Positions 1 to 7,020 of a stretch of DNA of 7,767 bases are shown here, one piece after another (position 1 is the stretch's first letter; each line of letters begins with the position of its first letter). Under the pieces are notes generated by a model that did no database searches, was not told where the DNA came from, and was given only the letters and a program-made list of their open reading frames with translations. This DNA comes from an uncultured Eubacteriales bacterium (lineage in GTDB: Bacteria; Bacillota_A; Clostridia; Peptostreptococcales; Anaerovoracaceae), in the NCBI GenBank assembly GCA_902774195.1, contig CACYHM010000065.1, forward strand, positions 1-7,767. Reading direction: 5' to 3'. The translations under genes were made by a program, and so were the position numbers.

Positions 1-14
1 ATCGGAGAATTAAA

Positions 15-692
15 ATGAAAAAGATACTCATAGTAGACGACGAAGACAAGATCCGCGAGGTCATAAAGGAATACGCGGAATTCAGCGGATACGCCGCAGA
101 AGAGGCTGCCGACGGCATGAGCGCCATCGGTCTCGTGAAGCTCAACGACTACGACCTGATCATCATGGATATCATGATGCCTAAACTCGACGGGTTCAGC
201 GCAGTCAAAGAGATACAGAAGATCAAGAACATCCCTGTCATAATGCTCTCAGCCAGAGGCGAGGAGTACGACAAGCTCTTTGGATTCGAACTCGGCATCG
301 ACGATTATGTCGTCAAGCCATTCAGCCCGAAGGAGCTCATGGCGCGGGTGAACGCGGTCCTCAACCGTGTGGACGCGTCCGAGAAGAACAGCTCTGTTAT
401 CCAGAAGTTCGACGGACTCGAGGTCAACATGGCGGCCCGCACGATCACTGTCGACGGCAAGCGCGTCGAGCTGACCCCGAAGGAGTACGACCTCCTCTTC
501 TACATGATACAGCACAAGAACATCGCGCTCTCGAGAGAAAAGCTCCTCGAGGACATCTGGGGCTATGATTTCTTCGGCGACGACAGGACCATCGACACCC
601 ATGTGAAGAATCTCAGGAACTGTCTCGGGCCGTACAGGAAGTTCATCGTCACTTTAAGAGGGGTCGGATACAAGTTCGAATACGACGAATAG
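15..692 (+). CDS. OmpR/PhoB-family response regulator transcription factor
   Basis: Cytoplasmic DNA-binding response regulator of 225 residues, the normal length for the OmpR/PhoB family. The receiver domain (about 1-118) shows the acidic pair D8-D9, the phospho-acceptor D52 in IIMDIMMPKLDG, the switch S79 in MLSAR and the conserved K101 in VVKPFSPKEL. The C-terminal winged helix (about 130-222) has the family pattern LTPKEYDLL, SREKLLEDIWGYD, RTIDTHVKNLR and a final RGVGYKFE. The start is supported by GGAG at 4-7, seven bases before the ATG. It is expected to be phosphorylated by the kinase encoded 18 bases downstream and then to bind promoter DNA. Target genes cannot be told from the window; the resemblance to VanR-type regulators is general and does not imply glycopeptide resistance. 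The paired kinase is broken here, so the regulator may be orphaned if that lesion is real. Confidence 0.96.
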   Translation: MKKILIVDDEDKIREVIKEYAEFSGYAAEEAADGMSAIGLVKLNDYDLIIMDIMMPKLDGFSAVKEIQKIKNIPVIMLSARGEEYDKLFGFELGIDDYVVKPFSPKELMARVNAVLNRVDASEKNSSVIQKFDGLEVNMAARTITVDGKRVELTPKEYDLLFYMIQHKNIALSREKLLEDIWGYDFFGDDRTIDTHVKNLRNCLGPYRKFIVTLRGVGYKFEYDE

Positions 693-710
693 TATTCTCA
701 GAGGCATGTA

Positions 711-2182
711 ATGGCAGACCATACAGGCGAAAAGACCAGAGTGGATACAAACAGCATCAAGACGACGACTCTTATGTCGTTCGTCCTGTTCGCATTGTTT
801 CTGGTCATCATCCTGTGGGGCCTGTCCAATTTCTTTATAGGCAGATATTACGAAAGAGCGAGGTCGCAGGAGGTCATCCGTACCGCGGATGCCCTCGAGG
901 TCCAGTTCAGACAGGCTCCGCATGAGGATTTCGACTCTTATGCCGTTCAGACCGCCGGGACCAACGGCATCTACATAAGGATAGACACTCCGGACGGCAG
1001 CCTCATCTATGACGGCACAAGCACGGTAAAGGATACCGGCGCGTTCGGCAGCGACATATCCCGCATCAGAGGAAGGCTCGAGAACTCATCCCTGGACAAC
1101 GTAACGGAAACTGTACGCGAGGGTTCGAGCGGCAATTCGCGGCTGATCTACGCCGCCCACATCAGTTCATCCGGCGCTGTCAGCACGCTGTACATAATCG
1201 CACCGCTGTACCCTGACCAGGTCACAGTACGCATCCTGCGCAACATGCTTATCTACATCTCGTTCATCGTGCTGTCTGTCTCCGTGTTCCTGGCGTACTT
1301 CCTCGCCAACAGGCTCTCATCTCCTATCGAGAACCTCACTGTGTCGGCGAAGGAGCTTTCCAACGGCAATTACAATGTCAGATTCGACGGCGCTTCGTTC
1401 ACAGAGACAAAAGAGCTCGCGAAGGCCCTCAACAAGGCCTCGTATGAAATGGAAAAGACCGACTTCTACCAGCGCGAGATCATCGCGAATGTTTCGCACG
1501 ATCTCAAGACGCCTCTCACGATGATACGCTCGTATGCCGAAAAGATCATAGACATCACGGGCGACAACCCCGAGAAGCGCAACGCCGACCTCGGGGTCAT
1601 AATCTCCGAGACCGAGCGTCTGAACCGCATGGTGAGCGACATGCTCTCGGTATCCAACCTGCAGTCCAACAATGTCGAGATGCACATGGAGACTTTCGAC
1701 CTGGTCGCGGCGGCAAAGGATGTATACGAGAGTTTCCTGGTGCTCAGTTCGTCGCAGGGCTTTGACATCCACTTCCATCCGTGCAAGCCTTCTTACGTTG
1801 TAGGCGACCGCAGCAGGATCATGCAGGTGATGACAAACTTCGTTTCGAACGCCGTGAAGTATTCCGGCGACAATAAATATGTAGACATAAAACTCAGCAA
1901 GGGCAGCCGCAAGGTCGCCTTCCACTGCATAGACCACGGCGTGGGCATCCCGTCCGACGAGATAAGCCATACAGGACCTCGGCCAACCACGAAAGAGATA
2001 TCGAGGGCACCGGTCTCGGTCTCGCAATAGTAAAAGGGATACTCAATCTGCATAATGCCAGGTACGGCGTCGAGAGCGAGGAAGGCAAAGGCTCTGATTT
2101 CTGGTTCGAGATGGAAACGGTCAGAAAACCTGTCGAAAAGAAAGACAAGAAAGATAAGAAGGACAAATCAGCGAATGGCTAA
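711..2182 (+). pseudogene. Sensor histidine kinase, frameshifted in the ATPase domain
   Basis: Membrane sensor kinase partner of the upstream regulator. GAGG at 701-704 lies six bases before the ATG. The intact frame gives TM1 (about 21-44), an extracytoplasmic sensor region (about 45-175), TM2 (about 178-200), a HAMP linker (about 197-250), HisKA with H263 in ANVSHDLKTPLT, the N box NFVSNAVKYS (376-385) and the G1 box DHGVGI (408-413). After H420 the frame runs into 19 unrelated residues and stops at 2028-2030. The missing part continues in another frame from about 1970: YRTSANHERDIEGTG, then LGLAIVKGIL (G2 box), RYGVESEEGKGSDFWFE and a Lys/Asp-rich tail to TAA at 2180-2182. Relatives have an I-W-D-R-Y-Y F box exactly here, so about 16 bases seem to be missing; restoring them would give about 495 residues. 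As written, the product lacks the F and G2 boxes and should not bind ATP properly. A sequencing or assembly error is the main alternative. Confidence 0.88.
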
Positions 2183-3548
2183 GAAGACAAAAACGGTGTT
2201 CATGTGCACGGAATGCGGCAACGAGTACACTGCCTGGCAGGGGCAGTGCTCTTACTGCGGTTCGTGGAACACCATTGTCGAGCATAAGGTCGCCCCTCCG
2301 GAAGAAGCGAAGGACGACACCAGAAGGCGCACCGGCACAGAAGGGCGTCCCGTAAAGCTCCGCGAAGTCGGCACGCACGACTACACCAGGATGAGCTCAG
2401 GCATATCCGAACTGGACCGGGTACTGGGAGGAGGCATCGTTCCGGGTTCCCTCACCCTTATCTCCGGCGAGCCGGGCATAGGAAAGTCCACGATCATAGC
2501 GCAGGCTGCAGGCCGCATCGCCGACAGCTACGGGACAGTGCTTTATGTGAGCGGCGAGGAATCCGAAGAGCAGGTCAGGCTGAGAGCCGACCGCGTGCTC
2601 GGGAACATCAGCGACAAGCTCTACATCTATCCGGAGACCAATATCGAAAACATCATGGCGGCGTGCGACAGCATGAAGCCTTGCTTTCTGATAATCGATT
2701 CCATACAGACGATGTACTCCGCCTCGGCCGATTCGGTCGCAGGCTCCCTTACGCAGATAAGGGAGTGCTCGGGCCAGCTCATACGCTGGGCCAAACAGAA
2801 CAACGCTCCTGTATTCATAGTCGCCCATGTGACCAAGTCAGGCGAGCTCGCCGGGCCGAAGACCATCGAACACATGGTGGACACGGTGCTCAGTTTCAGC
2901 GGCGAGCGCGACAGGGATCTTCGTATACTGCGCTCGTTCAAGAACCGCTTCGGCACGACCGATGAGATCGGCGCCTTCCGCATGACCGCAGACGGCATGA
3001 CCGAAGTCCCTGATCTGTCGGGAAGCCTCATAGAAAACAGCGCCTGCGAAGAGGGTTCGGTGATCTCGGCGGTATACGAGGGCAGCCGGCCGGTATTCTT
3101 CGAGATACAGGCTCTCGCCGCACGCGCAAACGTCGGCTTTGCCAGAAGGACCGCGATAGGCATCAGTTCGAACCGTCTGAGCATGATACTCGCCGTGCTC
3201 GAAAAAAAGGCAGGCCTCAACCTGCTCGATCACGACGTTTATGTGAATGTAGTCGGAGGCATGAACACGAACAGCACATCGACCGATCTTGCGGCCGCTC
3301 TTGCAATATACAGCTCTTTCAAAGGCCGCTCGTCCTCCAGGCGCATCGTCGCCGCCGGCGAGGTCGGTCTGACCGGCAATCTCCGCTCCATCCCTAACGC
3401 TGACAAGATCATCCAGGAGGCTGTGCGTCTCGGCTACGAGGCAGTGATCCTTCCGGAAAACAACGCCCGCCAGATAAAAGAGACCCCGAAGATCAGAGTC
3501 TTCGGAGCCTCGAATATCAACGATGCCATACGCGCATACCTGCAGTAG
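2175..3548 (+). CDS. radA: DNA repair protein RadA (Sms), branch-migration ATPase
   Basis: RadA is a RecA-related, DnaB-like ATPase that helps process recombination intermediates. This product has 457 residues, close to the usual 450-460. It shows the N-terminal zinc finger (C11, C14, C25, C28), Walker A GEPGIGKST (98-106), YVSGEES (124-130), Walker B FLIIDS (171-176), the RadA signature KNRFG (256-260), and a C-terminal Lon-like domain with VNVVGGM and AAGEVGLTGNLRSI. The start is the ATG at 2175 because MAKKTKTVFMCTECG is the family N-terminus; an in-frame ATG at 2055 would add 40 residues that are only out-of-frame kinase sequence. AGAAGGA at 2157-2163 is the likely RBS, 11 bases upstream. 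The ATG overlaps the intact-kinase stop by 8 bases, which suggests translational coupling. In Bacillus-type genomes radA usually sits beside clpC and disA; here it follows a two-component pair. Confidence 0.97.
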   Translation: MAKKTKTVFMCTECGNEYTAWQGQCSYCGSWNTIVEHKVAPPEEAKDDTRRRTGTEGRPVKLREVGTHDYTRMSSGISELDRVLGGGIVPGSLTLISGEPGIGKSTIIAQAAGRIADSYGTVLYVSGEESEEQVRLRADRVLGNISDKLYIYPETNIENIMAACDSMKPCFLIIDSIQTMYSASADSVAGSLTQIRECSGQLIRWAKQNNAPVFIVAHVTKSGELAGPKTIEHMVDTVLSFSGERDRDLRILRSFKNRFGTTDEIGAFRMTADGMTEVPDLSGSLIENSACEEGSVISAVYEGSRPVFFEIQALAARANVGFARRTAIGISSNRLSMILAVLEKKAGLNLLDHDVYVNVVGGMNTNSTSTDLAAALAIYSSFKGRSSSRRIVAAGEVGLTGNLRSIPNADKIIQEAVRLGYEAVILPENNARQIKETPKIRVFGASNINDAIRAYLQ

Positions 3549-5720
3549 TTACTTCTGCTTCATGCTCAGTGCTATCTTGCCGCGCTTCTCGTCTACCGAG
3601 ATCACGCGCACTTTCACGACATCCCCTACCTTTACCACATCGAGCGGATGCTTCACGAATCTGTCCGAAAGCTGCGAGATGTGAACAAGGCCGTCCTGAT
3701 GGACTCCTATGTCCACGAATGCGCCGAAGTCCACGATGTTTCTTACTGTACCTGTAAGCTCCATGTCAGGCTTCAGGTCCGACATCTCCATCACATCGCT
3801 CCTCAGCACAGGAGCAGGCACTTCGTCTCTCGGATCCCTTCCCGGTTTCGCGAGTTCGGAGCATATGTCATCGAAGGTATACTTTCCTATCCCGAGTTCA
3901 TCGGCAAAACCCGGCTTCAGTCCTTTTATCTGTATGCCGCTTCCCGTGATATCCGATGTCTTATATCCGGCTGCTGCAAGTATCTTTTTCGCCGCATCAT
4001 AGCTTTCGGGATGCACGGCCGTCGCATCGAGGGGCTCGCTGCCGCCCGTTATCCTCAGGAATCCCGCGCACTGCTCGAAGGCCTTAGGCCCGAGTTTAGG
4101 CACTTTCAGAAGCTGCTTCCTGCTTGCGAAGCTGCCGTTTTCTTCCCTGTACGCCACAATATTGGAAGCGAGCTGTCTGCTGATGCCCGATACATAGCCG
4201 AGAAGCGAAGCCGATGCAGTGTTCACATCGACCCCTACCCTGTTCACGCAGTCCTCTACTACCGCATCGAGCACCTCGCCGAGGCGCTTCTGGTTCATGT
4301 CGTGCTGGTACTGGCCCACGCCTATCGCCTTAGGATCTATCTTTACGAGTTCAGACAGCGGATCCTGGAGCCTTCGCGCGATGGACGCCGAGCTCCTTTC
4401 TCCCACGTCGAGATCCGGATACTCTTCGGTCGCCAGTTTGCTGGCTGAGTATACCGAGGCTCCCGCCTCATTGACTATGACGTAGCTCAGGCTCTTCCCT
4501 CGTCTTCCGGAATCGTATCCGCGTATGAAATCGGCGATGATCTTCTCCGATTCGCGCGAAGCCGTTCCGTTTCCGACCGAGATCACGTCCACTCCGTATC
4601 TATCGCACAGAGAAGTCAGCACCTTCACAGCCTCTCCCACCTTGTTCTGGGGCGGCGTCGGATAGATCACGGCGGTATCGAGAATCTTGCCGGTCGGATC
4701 ACAGACCGCCAGCTTGCAGCCCGTACGGAAGGCCGGGTCCCATCCCAGAACGGTCATCCCTCTGAGAGGAGGCTGCATCAGAAGCTGCTCCAGATTGGAC
4801 GCGAAGACCTTCATGGCGCCCTCTTCGGCCGCCTCTGTGAGGCTGCCGCGTATATCCGTCTCTATAGAAGGGGCGATGAGTCTCTTGTAGCTGTCTTCTA
4901 TGGCTTCAGTCACATAAGGCGCACAGCTGTCAGTGATCTTGCGCATGGTCTTTCTCTCAAGGTACGACAGTATGTCTTCCGCCGGTGCGTCCAGCGAAAC
5001 GGAAAGGACCTTCTCTTTTTCTCCCCGGTTGATGGCGAGCACCCTGTGGCCGGGTATCCTGCCCGCTGCTTCGCGGTAATCGTAGTAATTCTCGTATACC
5101 GTGCGCTCTCCGGCATCGATGGCTTCTTTGCCTTTTGATCCCGGCGAGCAGACTATATCGCCCGCCTTTGCGGTCCTGTTTCTGATCCAGCCCCTGAAGT
5201 CCGCGTTATCCGATATATCTCCCGCGATTATGTCCTGAGCCAGCTGCATCGCGGACTTGACGTCAGTCACTTCCTTTTCTTCGGAAAGGTATTTCTCCGC
5301 CTCTTTGAGCGGGTCTCCCGCCCCGCCCGAGAGCAGGAAGTCCGCCAGTCCCTGCAGACCTTTCTCTCTCGCGATGTCCGCGCGGGTCTTTCTCTTCGGT
5401 CTGTACGGTCTGTACAGGTCCTCCAGAGCTGCCGCTGTCTCTGCCGCGGTTATCTTTTCTCTCAGCTCTTCATCGAGCTTGCCCTGCTCCTCTATGGATG
5501 CAAGAATGGTCTCTCTTCTTTCTTCAAGGTTCCTGAGATATCTGAGCCTCTCATCGAAAGCCCTGAGCATCTCGTCATCCATCGCGCCCGTCGCCTCCTT
5601 GCGGTAACGGGCGATGAAAGGCACCGTATTCCCTTCGTCTATCAGCTGCTCTGCAGCCTCGGCCTGCCACGCCTTGATCCCCAGCTCGGCCGCTATCTTT
5701 TTGCTTATGTTCGTTTCCAT
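3549..5720 (-). CDS. tex: Tex family S1 RNA-binding transcription accessory protein
   Basis: Cytoplasmic nucleic-acid-binding protein of 723 residues, the normal Tex length. The order of domains is typical: N-terminal helical Tex region with [18 protein letters not shown] (33-50) and [16 protein letters not shown] (99-114), YqgF/RuvC-like fold from about 325 with [14 protein letters not shown], the highly conserved stretch VGQYQHDM (468-475), helix-hairpin-helix segments (about 495-560) with LLGYVSGIS and [16 protein letters not shown], and a C-terminal S1 domain (about 652-721) with [19 protein letters not shown] and [10 protein letters not shown]. The start ATG (complement of 5718-5720) begins [15 protein letters not shown], which fits the family. 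Only a weak purine-rich RBS (AGAGAAG, about three bases from the ATG) is visible. The stop codon directly abuts the radA stop. Tex proteins influence transcription and RNA handling in several bacteria, but the exact biochemical role is not settled. Confidence 0.97.
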   Translation of the reverse strand: METNISKKIAAELGIKAWQAEAAEQLIDEGNTVPFIARYRKEATGAMDDEMLRAFDERLRYLRNLEERRETILASIEEQGKLDEELREKITAAETAAALEDLYRPYRPKRKTRADIAREKGLQGLADFLLSGGAGDPLKEAEKYLSEEKEVTDVKSAMQLAQDIIAGDISDNADFRGWIRNRTAKAGDIVCSPGSKGKEAIDAGERTVYENYYDYREAAGRIPGHRVLAINRGEKEKVLSVSLDAPAEDILSYLERKTMRKITDSCAPYVTEAIEDSYKRLIAPSIETDIRGSLTEAAEEGAMKVFASNLEQLLMQPPLRGMTVLGWDPAFRTGCKLAVCDPTGKILDTAVIYPTPPQNKVGEAVKVLTSLCDRYGVDVISVGNGTASRESEKIIADFIRGYDSGRRGKSLSYVIVNEAGASVYSASKLATEEYPDLDVGERSSASIARRLQDPLSELVKIDPKAIGVGQYQHDMNQKRLGEVLDAVVEDCVNRVGVDVNTASASLLGYVSGISRQLASNIVAYREENGSFASRKQLLKVPKLGPKAFEQCAGFLRITGGSEPLDATAVHPESYDAAKKILAAAGYKTSDITGSGIQIKGLKPGFADELGIGKYTFDDICSELAKPGRDPRDEVPAPVLRSDVMEMSDLKPDMELTGTVRNIVDFGAFVDIGVHQDGLVHISQLSDRFVKHPLDVVKVGDVVKVRVISVDEKRGKIALSMKQK

Positions 5721-5762
5721 CAGCTTCTCTTGTCTGTTGTCCTTTCTGTATTCTTCACTGCA

Positions 5763-5773
5763 AGTATATCATA
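5763..5773 (-). promoter_or_regulatory. Candidate -10 region for tex
   Basis: The minus strand here reads TATGATATACT, which contains TATGAT and TATACT, both near the TATAAT consensus, 43 to 53 bases before the tex start codon. No good -35 hexamer is seen at the right distance; GTAAAA upstream of TATACT matches only three of six positions. The upstream gene ends with a terminator, so tex needs its own promoter and this is the best candidate in the short gap. Confidence 0.4.
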
Positions 5774-5805
5774 AAGGCCTGAATGTTTTACCGTTCCGGC
5801 GCATC

Positions 5806-5831
5806 AAAAGAGGCGGTCCTTCCCGCCTCTT
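5806..5831 (-). terminator. Rho-independent terminator of the lipoprotein gene
   Basis: On the minus strand a perfect 9-bp stem (AAGAGGCGG pairing with CCGCCTCTT) surrounds the loop GAAGGA, and a short TTTT tract overlaps and follows the stem. It lies 42 bases past the lipoprotein stop codon and before the tex promoter region, so it most likely ends the lipoprotein transcript. The plus-strand reading has no T tract, and no plus-strand gene runs into it. Confidence 0.78.
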
Positions 5832-5873
5832 CATGCTTTAGTCGTTGATTATCGATCCGTGCCGGTATCACTG

Positions 5874-6776
5874 CTAAAGATCGAGATCTACAGGATCCTG
5901 ATCGTAGTCCTGATACTTCGTGACTGCAAGTCCGTTGGTCTTCACGTAATCCGCAAGGCCCTGGGCTCTCAGTTTTTCGCGCGCGTCGCTGTCCGCGGTG
6001 ATCTGCATGAACTTGTCGCTGTCGTCACCGAAGATCTCCTTTGCCGAGGATTCGAAATTGCTGCCGTCCTCGACAGGCGTGAATTCGACCACCTTATACT
6101 CATCGCCGTCTTTGGCGACGCGCATCATTCCAGGGTGTGCTCCGCCCGACTTGAATTCGAGGGTATCCCCGTTGATCGCGTAGTTGTATACCCAGAAGTC
6201 TCCGTATACACGAGCGTCTCCGTCATCCCCCTCTTCGGTCTTTATGATCTGTACCACAGGCACCGTGATCGAATCCGCAGGCTTGTCATACATCACGGAG
6301 ATATCTTCGCAGAGATACTTCCATACAGCGCACTCCACAGGATCCTGTCCCATGTAGCCGTACTGCGTTCCGATATCCGGAGCCCCGTCGTCCGGGCCTT
6401 CCTCTCCGGGTCTTGAGAAGTGCAGCTCGACACCCATGACACTCGCCTTTATTCCGTCACCGTCATCGGTGAATTTCAGCTTCATGTCGCCGCTAGTTTT
6501 GAAGCCGTCATCTGCCGGCTGCCATTTGATCTTTGATACGTCTTCTTTTCCGTCAGCCTCAGTCGAGACGAATGTGCCGGTGCCGTCTTCGTTCAGCGTC
6601 AGGATCCAGACAGCGCCTTCGATCCCGCCCGAAGTGTCTCCGACCGACATCGAGGTCGCCTTCCATTCGCCCAGATACTTGCTGTCCGAATAGTCGGCCT
6701 TGCTCCCTCCGCATGCGGCGAAAGTAAAGCAAAGCACCATCATCAGTCCTGTCAGGACCGCTAATTTCTTTTTCAT
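5874..6776 (-). CDS. Secreted lipoprotein with lipocalin-like N-terminal module
   Basis: Predicted membrane-anchored lipoprotein of 300 residues. The signal peptide MKKKLAVLTGLMMVLCFTFAAC has a basic start, a hydrophobic core and a lipobox FAAC, so C22 should be lipidated and become residue 1 of the mature protein. After a GGSK spacer, residues about 34-121 (YLGEWKATSM, WILTLNEDGTGTF, GVELHFSRPG) resemble the small lipocalin-like beta domains common in clostridial lipoproteins. A short acidic linker (about 122-140) leads to a second region (about 141-300) with DPVECAVWKYL, VYGDFWVYNY, SGGAHPGMMRV and KTNGLAVTKYQDY; I recall this pattern from other Firmicutes lipoproteins of unknown role. The start is chosen from the signal peptide and the strong RBS GGAGGT (complement of 6784-6789), seven bases before the ATG; a longer reading to 6887 would cross the promoter. 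Its own promoter and terminator make it monocistronic. The mature part is rich in Asp and Glu. Ligand and function are unknown. Confidence 0.92.
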   Translation of the reverse strand: MKKKLAVLTGLMMVLCFTFAACGGSKADYSDSKYLGEWKATSMSVGDTSGGIEGAVWILTLNEDGTGTFVSTEADGKEDVSKIKWQPADDGFKTSGDMKLKFTDDGDGIKASVMGVELHFSRPGEEGPDDGAPDIGTQYGYMGQDPVECAVWKYLCEDISVMYDKPADSITVPVVQIIKTEEGDDGDARVYGDFWVYNYAINGDTLEFKSGGAHPGMMRVAKDGDEYKVVEFTPVEDGSNFESSAKEIFGDDSDKFMQITADSDAREKLRAQGLADYVKTNGLAVTKYQDYDQDPVDLDL

Positions 6777-6789
6777 AGTTATTACCTCC

Positions 6790-6802
6790 CTCACCCCGTG
6801 AG
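6790..6802 (-). promoter_or_regulatory. Small hairpin just upstream of the lipoprotein RBS
   Basis: The leader reads CTCAC GGG GTGAG on the minus strand, a 5-bp perfect stem with a 3-base loop that ends directly before the GGAGGT ribosome binding site. It could keep the RBS accessible or affect mRNA stability. It is short and may be chance. Confidence 0.3.
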
Positions 6803-6824
6803 AACTCCATGATCCGTCACAGTA

Positions 6825-6853
6825 ATTATACGTTTTGTCGCTATTCATTTCGA
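6825..6853 (-). promoter_or_regulatory. Sigma-A type promoter of the lipoprotein gene
   Basis: On the minus strand a perfect TATAAT (complement of 6825-6830) is preceded by a 17-base spacer and the hexamer TCGAAA (complement of 6848-6853), which matches four of six positions of TTGACA. It lies 48 bases before the lipoprotein start codon and just after the terminator of the EF-G-like gene. The exact -10 and the ideal spacing make this the best-supported promoter in the window. Confidence 0.72.
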
Positions 6854-6889
6854 CAGGATCGGGCAATCTTAACAAATTATCAAGCAACC

Positions 6890-6922
6890 AAAGAGCCCGC
6901 CCCCGGACCGGGAGCAGGCTCT
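6890..6922 (-). terminator. Strong rho-independent terminator after the EF-G-like gene
   Basis: On the minus strand AGAGCCTGCTCCCGG pairs with CCGGGGGCGGGCTCT around a single T (complement of 6892-6922), a potential 15-bp stem including two G-U pairs; the innermost pairs must open to form the loop. The stem is very GC-rich and is followed by a loose T-rich tail, TTTGGTTGCTTG. It starts 17 bases after the TAA in the gene-distal repeat copy but nearly 100 bases after the TAG now used, which suggests that the distal copy marks the original gene end. Confidence 0.82.
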
Positions 6923-6940
6923 GACAGTCATATGATTTGT

Positions 6941-6963
6941 TACTTTTCTTCCTGCGAAGCCTT
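6941..6963 (-). repeat. 23-bp direct repeat, copy A (outside the gene, likely ancestral end)
   Basis: Identical over 23 bases to 7021-7043. On the minus strand it would encode KASQEEK followed by TA, and the next base makes TAA. It sits at normal distance from the terminator at 6890-6922, so it probably represents the original 3' end of the EF-G-like gene, now separated from it by 57 bases. Confidence 0.93.
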
Positions 6964-7020
6964 CTATCGAAGGAGCTTCGCCGACGGAGATCAAGGCTTC
7001 GTACCTTACGGCAACGCCGC
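6964..7020. mobile_element. 57-bp palindrome-rich insert between the direct repeats
   Basis: This non-coding stretch separates the two copies of the 23-bp repeat. On the plus strand it contains several tiny perfect palindromes: CGAAG-GAG-CTTCG (6968-6980), CCG-A-CGG (6981-6987), CGTA-CCT-TACG (7000-7010) and CGGC-AAC-GCCG (7009-7019). In addition AAGGCTTCG at 6993-7001 is the exact reverse complement of CGAAGCCTT inside each repeat copy (6955-6963 and 7035-7043), so a larger stem can form with either. With one repeat copy it makes an 80-bp unit. Possible identities are a miniature mobile or extragenic palindromic element, or the scar of an integration event. No transposase is near. That it is an insertion is inferred from the duplicated flanks. 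Confidence 0.5.

Noticed and set aside
1317..2027. Open frame on the minus strand under the kinase (236 residues)
   Set aside because: Antisense to conserved HisKA and HATPase sequence, with no RBS or known motif; a codon-bias shadow.
1960..2030. Programmed ribosomal frameshifting in the kinase
   Set aside because: No slippery heptamer is visible, and conserved F-box residues are physically absent from all frames, so a simple shift could not restore the protein.
2055..2174. N-terminal extension of RadA to an upstream in-frame ATG
   Set aside because: The extra residues are an out-of-frame reading of the kinase C-terminus, and the family N-terminus with the zinc finger begins at 2175.
3542..3558. 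Bidirectional terminator at the radA-tex junction
   Set aside because: The stem is only four pairs plus two after a mismatch, and there is no T tract on either strand.
3648..4448. Long open frame on the plus strand inside tex (266 residues)
   Set aside because: It lies fully antisense to the well-conserved tex gene, shows no recognisable domain and is rich in Arg, His and Leu as expected for a shadow frame in GC-rich DNA.
6777..6887. N-terminal extension of the lipoprotein by 37 residues
   Set aside because: It would place the signal peptide inside the protein and cross the TATAAT promoter and the GGAGGT RBS.
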